Assembly (NCBI RefSeq): GCF_938017705.1
Contig: NZ_CALIIS010000088.1
Coordinates: forward strand, 1-46,945
DNA length: 46,945 bases
Source of the DNA: an uncultured Campylobacter sp.
GTDB lineage: Bacteria > Campylobacterota > Campylobacteria > Campylobacterales > Campylobacteraceae
Direction: 5' to 3'
The notes under the pieces are model-generated. The model did not search any database. It saw nothing but the letters and a program-made list of their open reading frames with translations, and was not told where the DNA came from. Numbering within the stretch: the first letter of the stretch is position 1; every line of letters begins with the position of its first letter. Shown here piece by piece: positions 23,176 through 31,936 of this stretch. Both the position numbers and the translations under genes were made by a program.

Positions 23176-24812
23176 TTTACCTCCTCGATGAGATCGAGCG
23201 GATTTAGCGCGTAGGAGTTTTTGGCGAAGGCTCGCGCGGCGAGTGCGTGGGCTAGGACGCCGCAGATTGAGGCTTGCAGAGGCGAGTAGCCTTGCGCGAG
23301 TAGCCCGCCGATGAGCCCTGCGAGCACGTCGCCGCTGCCGCCCTTTGCGAGCGCGGCGCTGCCCTTGTCGCAGACGTAGATAATGCCCGCTTGGGCGATG
23401 AGCGTGTTTGCGCCCTTTAGTACGAGTACGCCGCTAAATTTCTCGCTCCACGCCCGCGCAAGCTCGAAGCGCCGCTCTTGCAGCTCGCTCACGCTAAGAT
23501 CTGCGATACCCGCGATCTTCAAAAGCGAGCAGAATTCCTTTGGATGGGGCGTTAGGATTAAATTTGAATTATCGCTAAGTAGGCTTAAAATTTCGCTATC
23601 GTAGCACAGATCGGCGTCGATGACGCAGCTTTTGTCCCGTAGTGCGGCAAGATCGATCTTTCGCTCCCCCAGCCCGCAGCCGCAGACTACGACCCGCGCG
23701 GCATTGAATGAGCTTTTTTGCATCAAAATCGGGCTTAAATTTAATGGCTCATCGCTAACGACGCTAACGAGCCCGCTGCCGATTGCGTGAGCCGCTAGAG
23801 CCGCCATCTGCGCCGCTCCGCTCATCTGCCCGCTTACGACGTAGGTGTGCCCGAAGTCGCCTTTGTTGGTGTTTTGCTTCCTGCGTAGCGGCAGCTTCAG
23901 ATCGCTTTTTTGAAGCAGAAAATATTCGCTCCGCCCTTCAAAATTTGAGCGCGAAATTCCAAGATTTGCGACCTTGATCCGCCCTACATAATCCTTCGCG
24001 CCGTCCGAAAACAGCGCGAGCTTTAACGCGCCCATCGCGATCGTCAGATCCGCGCAAAATGCAGCTCCTAAAACGCGCCCGCTCTTATCGATGCCGCTTG
24101 GGATATCGACTGCGATTTTTAGGGATTTTGCGCTATTTGCGAGAGATAAAATTTCACAAATTTCAGCGCTTATCGGTTTATTTAAACCGCTGCCGAAAAT
24201 TCCGTCGATTATGCAGTCTGCGCTTGTAATCTCATCGTGCAGGATGCGCGGTTCGCCGCATTCGTTGCCTAGTTTGCCGAAATCTCCGCCGTGTTCTACG
24301 GTTTCAAATTTAGCACCTGTAAATTTTGCGCATAATTTATCGTCGCCGCCTGAAATGTCCGTGCTGCTTGGGCTTTCGCGCTCGCCCCGCGGCTCGCTCG
24401 CGCCAGCGCCCTTTGAAGAGGAGCCGCCTGCGCTTTCATGCGCGCAAGCATCCTTGCTAGACGCGCTGCCTACATGCTTGCAATCGTCTTTTGCGCTTGC
24501 TATGTTGATAAGCCTAACGCCCGCAGCCCGCGCCGCTTCCACTTGAAATTTACTCGCCGCGCTTCTGTTTTGAAGCATGCAAAGCGCCGTGCAGCTAAAA
24601 TCGCCGCTTAGCTTTCGCAGCGCCGCCAGCGCGTCCGCGCCGTTATTTCCGCCGCCGCAAAGCGCTAAAACGCGCGAGCCCTTTTTAAGCCGCTTTCTGA
24701 TCTCGCGCTCGATCTTGCAAGCGGCGTTTTCCATTAAAATTTGCTCGCCAAGTCCAAATTTCGCGCTCGCCCTGGCGTCGAGCTCCTCGGTGCTAAAGAA
24801 AATTTTTTTCAA
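23166..24812 (-). CDS. nnr: bifunctional NAD(P)H-hydrate epimerase / ADP-dependent dehydratase
   Basis: This enzyme repairs hydrated NAD(P)H. The N-terminal YjeF epimerase domain starts with MENAACKIEREI (27-38) and has LCGGGNNGADALAAL (51-65) and DCIIDGIFGSGL (199-210). The C-terminal kinase-like dehydratase has NKGDFGHTYVVSGQMSGAAQ, LILTPHPKEF and AALAKGGSGDVLAGLIGG. At 548 residues it is longer than usual, because a Ser/Gly/Ala/Asp-rich insert occupies about 107-190 inside the epimerase domain. The start is TTG at 24812 with AAGGAG seven bases upstream; it overlaps the comM stop by 4 bases. A decayed copy of its N-terminal part lies at 2405-2576. Confidence 0.93.
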   Translation of the reverse strand: MKKIFFSTEELDARASAKFGLGEQILMENAACKIEREIRKRLKKGSRVLALCGGGNNGADALAALRKLSGDFSCTALCMLQNRSAASKFQVEAARAAGVRLINIASAKDDCKHVGSASSKDACAHESAGGSSSKGAGASEPRGERESPSSTDISGGDDKLCAKFTGAKFETVEHGGDFGKLGNECGEPRILHDEITSADCIIDGIFGSGLNKPISAEICEILSLANSAKSLKIAVDIPSGIDKSGRVLGAAFCADLTIAMGALKLALFSDGAKDYVGRIKVANLGISRSNFEGRSEYFLLQKSDLKLPLRRKQNTNKGDFGHTYVVSGQMSGAAQMAALAAHAIGSGLVSVVSDEPLNLSPILMQKSSFNAARVVVCGCGLGERKIDLAALRDKSCVIDADLCYDSEILSLLSDNSNLILTPHPKEFCSLLKIAGIADLSVSELQERRFELARAWSEKFSGVLVLKGANTLIAQAGIIYVCDKGSAALAKGGSGDVLAGLIGGLLAQGYSPLQASICGVLAHALAARAFAKNSYALNPLDLIEEVKWL

Positions 24813-26326
24813 ATTTCGCTCCTTATGCGAAAGCTAAGAGCCTCCAAAATATGCGCCTTAGCGATGATCTCGGCGCCTGCTAGATCGGCGATCGTGCGCG
24901 CGAGCTTTAGCGTCTTATTTACGCCGCGCTGCGAAAGGTCGTAGCGGGTGATCGCGGTTTGCAAAACCTCTCGCGCCGCGCTTTCACAGATGCAAAATTT
25001 TTCGGTCTCCTCGTCGCGCAGCTTTGCGTTTAGCTCGCTCTGTCCGCGAGCCTTTTGCGCGCGAAACGCCCGCAGCACCGCATCTGCCATCTCCTCGCTG
25101 CAAACGTCGCTTCTATCGTCTGCGCCGGTTTCGTCCATCGCGACGTATATGTCGATGCGATCGAGCAGCGGCGCGGAGATCGTGTTTTTGTAGCGCCTGA
25201 TGTCGTTTAGCGAGCAGGTGCAGGTGAGGTTTTTGGAGAATAAATTTCCGCACGGGCAGGGGTTTTGCGCCGCTACGAAGATAAATTTCGTTTGGTATTC
25301 GACCTTGGAATTTACGCGCGAAATCAAAATTCTATTATCCTCCAGCGGCTCGCGCAGGCTTTCTAAAATTTGCTTTCCGAAGTGCGGCAGCTCGTCGAAA
25401 AACAGCTCGCCGCCGTTTGCGAGCGCGACCTCGCCGATCTTTGCGCCGCTACTGCCGCCGCCGAAAATCGAGCTGCGCGTGCTGGTGTGGTGCGGCGAGC
25501 GGAAGGGGCGCAGCGCGCTAAAATCGACGTCTTTGTTATTTAGCGACTCGTAAGCGCACGAGAGCAATACTTCGCCTAGGCTCTGCGGCGGCAGAATTCT
25601 GGCTATTCGCTTTGCGCACATGCTTTTGCCGCAGCCCGGGCTGCCCTCAAAGAGGATGTTGTGCATGCCGCACGCGGCGATCAGGCTCGCGCGCTTGGCG
25701 CGCTTTTGCCCTTTGACGTCTTTGAAATCGAGCGAAAAATCGCGGTTGGGAACGTAAGCTTGCCCGCCAATCTCCACGACGTTTTTAAAAAGCGGATGGG
25801 TTTCTCGCATGAGTCTGCTTGCGGCAAACTCCTCGTCTAAAAAAAATCTGACCGCATCGCTTAGGCTACCCACGGCATAAACGTCGTAGTTTGGGATCGT
25901 GCAGGCCTTTAGAGCGATGCTTTGCGGCACTAAAATTTTAGCGCGCTTCACCTTCGTGCTTAAAAAAAGCAGAATCGAAAAGAGGCTCGCCGTGCTCTTT
26001 AAGTTGCCGTCTAAACCGAGCTCGCCGAAGACGAAGAAATCGCCGTCGATGCGCTCTTTTTGCAGCGCGATGAGAAGTGCGATCGCAAGATCAAAGTGCG
26101 AGCCGTTTTTGGGCATATCGGAGGGGGAGAGATTTATGATGATTTTGGAGGCGGGAAATTTAAAATTTAGGCTCACAAGCGCGGCTTTTACGCGGCTTTC
26201 GCTCTCTTTTATCGTAGCTCCTGCAAGGCCAACGATATTAAATCCCGGCAGCCCCCGCACGAATGTCGACTCAACCTCTACGGGGATCAGTGCATCCGTG
26301 AAGGCAGCGCATTTTAGGGATTTCAT
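24809..26326 (-). CDS. comM: YifB/ComM family Mg-chelatase-like AAA+ ATPase
   Basis: This 505-residue protein has the N-terminal ChlI/Lon-like domain (FVRGLPGFNIVGLAGATIKESESRV and INLSPSDMPKNG), Walker A GSPGCGKS, and Walker B GGELFFDELPHF. The RFRSPHHTST-type segment (PFRSPHHTSTRSSIFGGG) is typical of the family, and a C-terminal sensor region follows (RYDLSQRGVNKTLKLARTIADL). ComM relatives are helicases promoting branch migration in natural transformation. It overlaps def and nnr by 4 bases each, so the set is one operon. The pilin-like gene at 37.6 kb could belong to the same uptake process, but that is only a guess. Confidence 0.93.
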   Translation of the reverse strand: MKSLKCAAFTDALIPVEVESTFVRGLPGFNIVGLAGATIKESESRVKAALVSLNFKFPASKIIINLSPSDMPKNGSHFDLAIALLIALQKERIDGDFFVFGELGLDGNLKSTASLFSILLFLSTKVKRAKILVPQSIALKACTIPNYDVYAVGSLSDAVRFFLDEEFAASRLMRETHPLFKNVVEIGGQAYVPNRDFSLDFKDVKGQKRAKRASLIAACGMHNILFEGSPGCGKSMCAKRIARILPPQSLGEVLLSCAYESLNNKDVDFSALRPFRSPHHTSTRSSIFGGGSSGAKIGEVALANGGELFFDELPHFGKQILESLREPLEDNRILISRVNSKVEYQTKFIFVAAQNPCPCGNLFSKNLTCTCSLNDIRRYKNTISAPLLDRIDIYVAMDETGADDRSDVCSEEMADAVLRAFRAQKARGQSELNAKLRDEETEKFCICESAAREVLQTAITRYDLSQRGVNKTLKLARTIADLAGAEIIAKAHILEALSFRIRSEI

Positions 26327-26841
26327 TTCGATTTTTCTTTTAGACTTTTTTTGAATTCTTTATCAAATTTTTTGCGTTTGTTGTATCCGATGCGCTCGAT
26401 GAAAAGATGTCCGTCGAGGTGGTCCATCTCGTGCTGGATACAGATGGCTAGCAGCTCGCTAGCGTCCATTTGCTGGGTATTGCCGGCGCGGTCTTGAAAC
26501 TGCACCGTGATAAACTCGGCGCGCGTGACGTCCTCGTAAAAACCCGGTACCGAGAGGCAGCCCTCCTGATAAACGACCTCGCCTTCCTTTTTTAAAATTT
26601 GCGGATTGATAATCTCGATGAGGTCCTTTTTGTCTTGGATTTTTTCCTCATTGGCTAAATTTATAATCAAAGCGCGCACGGGCTTACCTACCTGGATGGC
26701 GGCAAGACCTATGCCGTTTTTTGCGATCATCGTCTCATACATATCGTCCAAAAACTTACCTAGCGCCGCGTCGAATTTCACGACCTCGGTCGATCTTTGA
26801 TAAAGCTTTTTATTCGGATAGGTAAGGACGTCCAGGATCAT
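26323..26841 (-). CDS. def: peptide deformylase
   Basis: Def removes the formyl group from new proteins. All three motifs are present: GIGLAAIQ (43-50), EGCLSVPG (93-100; metal ligand Cys95) and QHEMDHLDG (136-144; His137, Glu138, His141). At 172 residues it has normal length. It begins immediately after the clpP stop and overlaps comM by 4 bases. The tig-clpP-def order places ribosome-associated folding, proteolysis and N-terminal processing together, as in C. jejuni (Cj0193c-Cj0191c). Confidence 0.98.
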   Translation of the reverse strand: MILDVLTYPNKKLYQRSTEVVKFDAALGKFLDDMYETMIAKNGIGLAAIQVGKPVRALIINLANEEKIQDKKDLIEIINPQILKKEGEVVYQEGCLSVPGFYEDVTRAEFITVQFQDRAGNTQQMDASELLAICIQHEMDHLDGHLFIERIGYNKRKKFDKEFKKSLKEKSK

Positions 26842-27426
26842 CTATTTAAAGCTCTTTTGAAGTACTTGATCGATCAAGCCGTATTGCACGGCATCCTCGG
26901 CGCTCATGAAAAAGTCGCGATCGGTGTCCTTTTCGACCTGCGCGAGATCTTTGCCGGAATTTTGCGAAAGGATGCCATTTAAAATTTCTTTCATTCGTAA
27001 AATTTCTTTGGCTTGGATCTCGATGTCGGTAGCCTGGCCTTGCGCGCCGCCGAGGGGCTGGTGGATCATTATGCGCGAGTTTGGAAGCGCGTAGCGTTTG
27101 CCTTTGGCGCCGCAGCTTAGCAAAAACGCTCCCATCGACGCCGCTTGACCGATACAGATTGTGCTTACGTCGGGTTTGATGTAATTCATCGTGTCATAAA
27201 TGCTAAATCCGCTCGTAACCACGCCGCCCGGGGAGTTGATGTATAGATAGATATCCTTATCCGGATCCTCCGCCTCCAAAAATAGAAGCTGCGCGACGAT
27301 CGAGCTTGCCACCGCGTCGTCAATCTCGCCGCTAAGCATTACGATACGGTCTTTTAGCAGCCTCGAGTAGATGTCGTAGCTGCGCTCTCCGCGGCCGGTC
27401 TGCTCTATAACGTAAGGAATCACCAT
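26842..27426 (-). CDS. clpP: ATP-dependent Clp protease proteolytic subunit
   Basis: ClpP is the serine-protease barrel. The catalytic triad is visible at canonical positions: Ser97 in GQAASMGAF, His122 in IMIHQP, and Asp171 in DTDRDFFM. INSPGG (63-68) forms the oxyanion-side strand. It has 194 residues and its start overlaps the last base of the tig gene. No ClpX or ClpA gene is in the window. Confidence 0.98.
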   Translation of the reverse strand: MVIPYVIEQTGRGERSYDIYSRLLKDRIVMLSGEIDDAVASSIVAQLLFLEAEDPDKDIYLYINSPGGVVTSGFSIYDTMNYIKPDVSTICIGQAASMGAFLLSCGAKGKRYALPNSRIMIHQPLGGAQGQATDIEIQAKEILRMKEILNGILSQNSGKDLAQVEKDTDRDFFMSAEDAVQYGLIDQVLQKSFK

Positions 27427-28745
27427 TATTCACCTTTCCCTTCGCCGCTCTTTTTACCTTGCTTGGCAAAGATGTCGTTAAATAGCTTCTCTTCGATCAG
27501 CGCCATTTTGACGGCGGGAAGCATGCCGTTGTTGCGGTATCTATCTAGGTGCTCTTTCGGGTTTGCACCGTAGGTGTAAGCCTCCATATAGACCGCTTGG
27601 ACGAGCTCCTGATCGCTCACGTCGATATTGCGTTTTTTAGCTAGCTCGTCGATTAAGAATGTAAGTTTTACGCTGTTTTCGGCAGCCTTTCTAAACTCTT
27701 CGCGCTTTTTATCCAGGGCGTCTTTGTTGTTTTTAAATTCCTCGATCTGCTCTTTTGAAAAGCCGCTCCATGCGTTGTTAAACTGTAAATTTATCTCCTG
27801 CTCGACGATCGCTTTTGGAAGCGCGAAGTTAAATTTCTCGGCGAGCGCGTCGGCAAATTTAGGCTTTAGATCCTCGTTTATCAGCTTTTGAAGCTTATCG
27901 TTTTTGATGCGCTCTTTGATGCGCGCTTCAAATTTCTCTTTGCTCGGCTCTTTCTCGCCCGGAAGCGCTTGCTTTAGCTCCTCCTCGCCGAGCTCTTTGG
28001 CAGGCTTTTTAGCTTGAATTTCGTGAAGCTTGACTTTAAAGATCGCGTCCTTGCCGGCTAAATTTTTTGCGCCGTAATTCTGCGGAAATTTAACCGCCAC
28101 GTCGCGCTCCTCGCCCACTCTAAGTCCGATCATTCCGTCCTCAAAGCCGGGGATGAATTGATTTGAGCCGATCTGAAGGACGTAGTCCTGCGCCTTGCCG
28201 CCGTCGAATGGCTTGCCGTCCACGAAGCCTTCGAAATCAAATTTTGCAAAATCGTCTTTGGCTAGAATTTTTTTGTTGGTTTTAGAAAGCGGAGCGATCA
28301 TCTGCAAAAATTCCTCTACTTTCTCGTCGATCTCTTTTTGAGTAACGCGCGGGCTGCTAAATTTAGGGATCAGCTCCTCGTATCCCTCGACGCTAACTTC
28401 GGGTCTGAAAGAAATTTCGATCTCAACGTCGATATCGCCTTCTTTTTCGTCAAATTTAGAAAAGACCGGCTCGGATAAAATTTCATCTTGTTTTTTCTTT
28501 AAAATTTTAAGAGACTGATCGATCATATTTTTAAGAAGCTCCTGCTTTGCATCGCCCTCAAGCTGTTTGCCGTATCGCTTCAAAACCACCGCGGTAGGTA
28601 CTTTGCCCTGTCTAAATCCGTCGATTCTTAGTTGCTTGGAGGCCTTTTTGGCTAGCTCTTCTACTTTGGCTGCGATCTGCTTTGCTTCGATCTTGCTCGC
28701 AGCTACCGCATTCGCGGCGTCTTTCATTTTTGCTTTTACTTCCAT
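27426..28745 (-). CDS. tig: trigger factor
   Basis: This is a ribosome-associated chaperone and peptidyl-prolyl isomerase of 439 residues. The ribosome-binding tail loop is GFRQGKVPTAVV (43-54), like the family GFRxGKxP signature. An FKBP-type domain follows (DDFAKFDFEGFVDGKPFDGG ... IPGFEDGMIGLRVGEERDVAV) and then a long helical C-terminal domain ending in charged Gly/Lys sequence. It is the first gene of the tig-clpP-def-comM-nnr-purN run. About 157 bases separate it from the TonB receptor upstream. Confidence 0.97.
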   Translation of the reverse strand: MEVKAKMKDAANAVAASKIEAKQIAAKVEELAKKASKQLRIDGFRQGKVPTAVVLKRYGKQLEGDAKQELLKNMIDQSLKILKKKQDEILSEPVFSKFDEKEGDIDVEIEISFRPEVSVEGYEELIPKFSSPRVTQKEIDEKVEEFLQMIAPLSKTNKKILAKDDFAKFDFEGFVDGKPFDGGKAQDYVLQIGSNQFIPGFEDGMIGLRVGEERDVAVKFPQNYGAKNLAGKDAIFKVKLHEIQAKKPAKELGEEELKQALPGEKEPSKEKFEARIKERIKNDKLQKLINEDLKPKFADALAEKFNFALPKAIVEQEINLQFNNAWSGFSKEQIEEFKNNKDALDKKREEFRKAAENSVKLTFLIDELAKKRNIDVSDQELVQAVYMEAYTYGANPKEHLDRYRNNGMLPAVKMALIEEKLFNDIFAKQGKKSGEGKGE

Positions 28746-28902
28746 AAAATTCCTTTAGAAAATTTAAAAATAGTTCGTAATATATCAAAAAATTTCTTAT
28801 TTAAAGTATAAATTCCTAAAATTTGCCGACTCTAAGCGGCTCGCAGCTTTTAAATTTTAAAATTTTTAAGAGCTCGCCTTGAAATTTAAAGCGGGACTAA
28901 GG

Positions 28903-31053
28903 CTAAAATTTTACCGATACGTTAAACATAAACTGCCGCGCGTAGCCCATCTGAATAGGTATCACGCTCGTGGTCGTGCCGGTTGAGGATGAGGTGTAGT
29001 ATTTTTTGTCGGTCAAATTTTTGACGTTGAACGAAAAATTCGTATCATAGCCCGAAATTTTAGTATCGTAGCTCACGAAGGCGTCATAAACCACGGCGTG
29101 AGGCAGCTTAAACGCCGTTCCTGCGGGCACGCTCGGTAGGTTCGTGCGCATATAATAGGTGTACCACGAGCCGAAGTATCGCGCGCCACCGCCCAACCTA
29201 AGCCCCTTTGCGCCTAGATGCGCGAAATCGTAGTTGGCAAATAGGCTTGCTTGGTGCTTCGGCGTTGCTTCCAGCGGTTTGCCGATTAGCACTGCAAAAG
29301 CGCCGTCGTCCTCGCGCACCCTCGTTTTGGTGTATGCGTAGCTTGCCGACATGCTAAGCCCCTGCGTCACGCGCCCGTTTATATCGAGCTCAAATCCTCG
29401 CGAGCGAGCCTTGCCGATCGTCTCGCTTATATTATTTACCGTTCGCAGGATGTTTCTTTTATCGATATTAAACACCGCCGCGCCTGCAGTGACGCGATCG
29501 TTTTGAAATTTAGTGCCGAACTCCACGGATTTGCCTTCCTCCGGCTTTAGATCACCGCCTATCGCCTCGCCTATGGACATCTGCGGCGTGAAGCTTTGCG
29601 CGTAGTTAGTATATACCGACCACTGCGGGCTCAACAGGTACAAAAGCCCGCCCTGATAGGTCGTAGCGGCCTTTTTCTGATCGGTGCTGTTCGGTCCTTG
29701 CCAGCTTTGTTTGGCTACTTGATCGTAAAATTCCCTACGCACGCCCAAAGAAAGTATTAACTCGTCGGTTAAATTTATATTATCTTGGGTGTAAAGACCG
29801 ATCGTTCTTAGCTTTTGATATTGTATTTTTGGCTCTCTATCGTTCGTTAGGACGGCGCCCGAAGCGGTCTGCCCGGTAAGCATATTGATGCGCCCTGCGG
29901 TGCCTTTTAGCGCGCCCGGGCGGTATCTGTAGTAGTTTTTGTAATCCGTGCCGAAAAGGACGTCGTGCTTAAGCGGACCCGTTTCAAATTTGCCGTTTAG
30001 TGTGACGCTTGCTGCGTGCGTGCGGTGTATGAAATTATCGTAGTAGTTATACGATCGCGTCGTGCCGGTAAGGCCTTGGGGCGTGAATGGATTGTTCGGA
30101 CGGACGTAGCCGTATTCGTGCTTACTGCGCGAGAAAGCATAGGCGCCTTTTAATATCCAATCCTCGCTAAATTCCTTCTCAAAGCCCAAATCAACCGTAT
30201 CGAGCTTGCTTTGTAGTTTATTTACCGGCTCGTCGAAGCGGACTTTGCCGCTGCCATAAATTTTACCCGTACTCGGCACTAAAAACGCGCCGCGATCCAC
30301 CGGATCGGTAGAGCGGCTATGGGTGTAGCCTAAGTTTATCGAATAATCATCTCCTTGATACGCAAGCGACGGCGCAAAGAGCGTGTTTTTTATACCGCCG
30401 AAATTTCGCCAATAATCCTTCGCGTAGTAATCGAATATAAATCTATACGCAAAGCCGCTATCTGCAATCGGCCCTGTAGTATCAAATCCCGCGTCCCAAT
30501 AGTTGTGATTGCCCAGCCCGCCCCAAAGCTCATTTATAAACTCATACTGCGGCTTTTTGGTTACCATGTTTATGACGCCGCCCGGTTGCTGCGCGCCGTA
30601 GAGCATGCTCGCGGGCCCTTTTAGAACCTCGACGCTTTGAATGGTTTTATTGAAATTGTGCATCACGGCGCCCGGCACGCCGTTGCGCATAATCGAGCCG
30701 TCGCGACCCTCGCCGAAGCCACGCTTGATGATCGCATCGAAAATATTTCCTGTCGTATTTGCGTAGCTTATGCCGCTTACGTTTTGCAACGATTCCGCTA
30801 AGGTGTCTGGCTTTTTGTCCTTTAGATGCTGCTGCGTTACGACGTTTACGGTCTGCGGAATTTCTAAAATTCGCTTAGTCGTCTTGCCGATCTCGCTGCG
30901 TACGGCGCGGTAGCCGTCGTCGTTATTCGCCCATTCTACGACCTCGATATCGCCTAAGTTTTCGCCCGAGGCGGAGCTTGCTGCGGCGTTTTGTTCGGCG
31001 CAAGCAAAGGAAAAAAGCGCCAAAGCCGCGCCAAAACTCATCTTAAATTTCAT
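28903..31053 (-). CDS. TonB-dependent siderophore receptor
   Basis: An outer-membrane receptor of 716 residues. The signal peptide ends at FSFACA. A plug domain follows (IPQTVNVVTQQHLKDKKPDT, LAESLQNVSGISYA, VEVLKGPASMLYGAQQPGG, VINMVTKKP), then a 22-strand-type barrel with alternating aromatic residues and the terminal phenylalanine (FMFNVSVKF). There is no N-terminal signalling (STN) domain. The features fit the siderophore-receptor subfamily (FhuE/FoxA/FpvA group). A Fur-box-like sequence lies about 70 bases upstream. It sits between tig and folE, which are adjacent in C. jejuni, so it looks like an insertion into a conserved neighbourhood. No TonB, ExbB or ABC uptake genes are nearby. Confidence 0.93.
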   Translation of the reverse strand: MKFKMSFGAALALFSFACAEQNAAASSASGENLGDIEVVEWANNDDGYRAVRSEIGKTTKRILEIPQTVNVVTQQHLKDKKPDTLAESLQNVSGISYANTTGNIFDAIIKRGFGEGRDGSIMRNGVPGAVMHNFNKTIQSVEVLKGPASMLYGAQQPGGVINMVTKKPQYEFINELWGGLGNHNYWDAGFDTTGPIADSGFAYRFIFDYYAKDYWRNFGGIKNTLFAPSLAYQGDDYSINLGYTHSRSTDPVDRGAFLVPSTGKIYGSGKVRFDEPVNKLQSKLDTVDLGFEKEFSEDWILKGAYAFSRSKHEYGYVRPNNPFTPQGLTGTTRSYNYYDNFIHRTHAASVTLNGKFETGPLKHDVLFGTDYKNYYRYRPGALKGTAGRINMLTGQTASGAVLTNDREPKIQYQKLRTIGLYTQDNINLTDELILSLGVRREFYDQVAKQSWQGPNSTDQKKAATTYQGGLLYLLSPQWSVYTNYAQSFTPQMSIGEAIGGDLKPEEGKSVEFGTKFQNDRVTAGAAVFNIDKRNILRTVNNISETIGKARSRGFELDINGRVTQGLSMSASYAYTKTRVREDDGAFAVLIGKPLEATPKHQASLFANYDFAHLGAKGLRLGGGARYFGSWYTYYMRTNLPSVPAGTAFKLPHAVVYDAFVSYDTKISGYDTNFSFNVKNLTDKKYYTSSSTGTTTSVIPIQMGYARQFMFNVSVKF

Positions 31054-31118
31054 TACCGAACTCCTTTTAGATAAAGCTTATCGAAACGGCGGATTTTAAA
31101 CAAAAATTTCTTAAATTT

Positions 31119-31140
31119 AAATATATTATCATTAACATAA
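31119..31140 (-). promoter_or_regulatory. Fur-box-like site upstream of the TonB receptor
   Basis: Read on the minus strand the stretch is ttatgttaatgataatatat. It contains AATGATAAT, the core of the Fur repeat (GATAATGATAATCATTATC), and is very AT-rich. It lies about 70-90 bases before the receptor start, where iron-dependent repression would act. Confidence 0.5.
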
Positions 31141-31240
31141 TAAGATTGATAAAATTTCGCGTGGAATTTTAAAATTTATCAGCGTTATAAAAGGCGTTTT
31201 TGAGTAATATCGCGCATCGATCTTTAAGGAATTGCTAAAA

Positions 31241-31825
31241 ATGGACGAAAAAAGCCGAGCGAAATTTGAAAACTGCGTATCGCAGATGCTTGAAATTTTA
31301 GGCGAGGATCCGAGGCGCGACGGGCTCGCAAAGACGCCCGAGCGCGTAGCCAAAGCCTATGAGTTTCTAACTAGCGGCTACGAGCTGGACCCAAAAGAAA
31401 TTTTAAACGACGCGCTGTTTGAGAGCAGCAACAATGAGATGGTTTTGATAAAAGATATAGAATTTTATAGTCTCTGCGAGCACCATCTGCTGCCTATCAT
31501 TGGGCGCGCGCACGTCGCGTATATCCCGAATAAAAAGGTCGTGGGGCTTAGCAAAATTCCGCGTATGGTAAATATTTTCGCGCGCAGGCTGCAGATTCAA
31601 GAGCAGCTTACCGAACAGATCGCAAGCGCTATCCAAGAGGTGATCCATCCACTCGGCGTGGGCGTGGTGCTGCAAGCGCGGCATATGTGTATGGAGATGC
31701 GCGGCGTGCAAAAGATCAACTCGACCACGACTACGTCGGCACTGCGAGGGCTTTTTATCAGCCGAAACGATACGCGCAAGGAATTTTTCGATCTAATAAA
31801 TTCTCCGAAAACTTTCGGTTTTTAA
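31241..31825 (+). CDS. folE: GTP cyclohydrolase I
   Basis: FolE makes dihydroneopterin triphosphate for folate. The ATG at 31241 is chosen because TAAGGA (31225-31230) is about ten bases away; the in-frame TTG at 31232 is too close to it. The zinc and catalytic residues appear in YSLCEHHLLP and ARHMCMEMRGV. The substrate-binding part is VAYIPNKKVVGLSKIPRMV and RLQIQEQLTEQIA. Near the end STTTTSALRG is family-typical. Length is 194 residues. The same gene follows tig in C. jejuni (Cj0194). Confidence 0.97.
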   Translation: MDEKSRAKFENCVSQMLEILGEDPRRDGLAKTPERVAKAYEFLTSGYELDPKEILNDALFESSNNEMVLIKDIEFYSLCEHHLLPIIGRAHVAYIPNKKVVGLSKIPRMVNIFARRLQIQEQLTEQIASAIQEVIHPLGVGVVLQARHMCMEMRGVQKINSTTTTSALRGLFISRNDTRKEFFDLINSPKTFGF

Positions 31826-31858
31826 AACAGCAAGCGTTAAAGAAAAATTTAGCAATTA

Positions 31859-31867
31859 TGTTATATT
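31859..31867 (+). promoter_or_regulatory. extended -10 promoter element for nifS-nifU
   Basis: TGTTATATT (TG at 31859-31860, then one base, then TATATT at 31862-31867) is an extended -10 box about 70 bases before nifS. Confidence 0.5.
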
Positions 31868-31895
31868 ATCGTGCGAAATTGATAAAAGAGCGAAA

Positions 31896-31918
31896 TTGTC
31901 TGATTAAATTTCAGACAA
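31896..31918. promoter_or_regulatory. inverted repeat in the nifS leader
   Basis: Arms ttgtctga (31896-31903) and tcagacaa (31911-31918) are perfectly complementary around a 7-base spacer. The site lies between the likely -10 box and the nifS ribosome-binding site, so it could be an operator or an mRNA hairpin in the 5' leader. No regulator is identified. Confidence 0.5.
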
Positions 31919-31936
31919 ATTTTAGAAAGGAATTTT

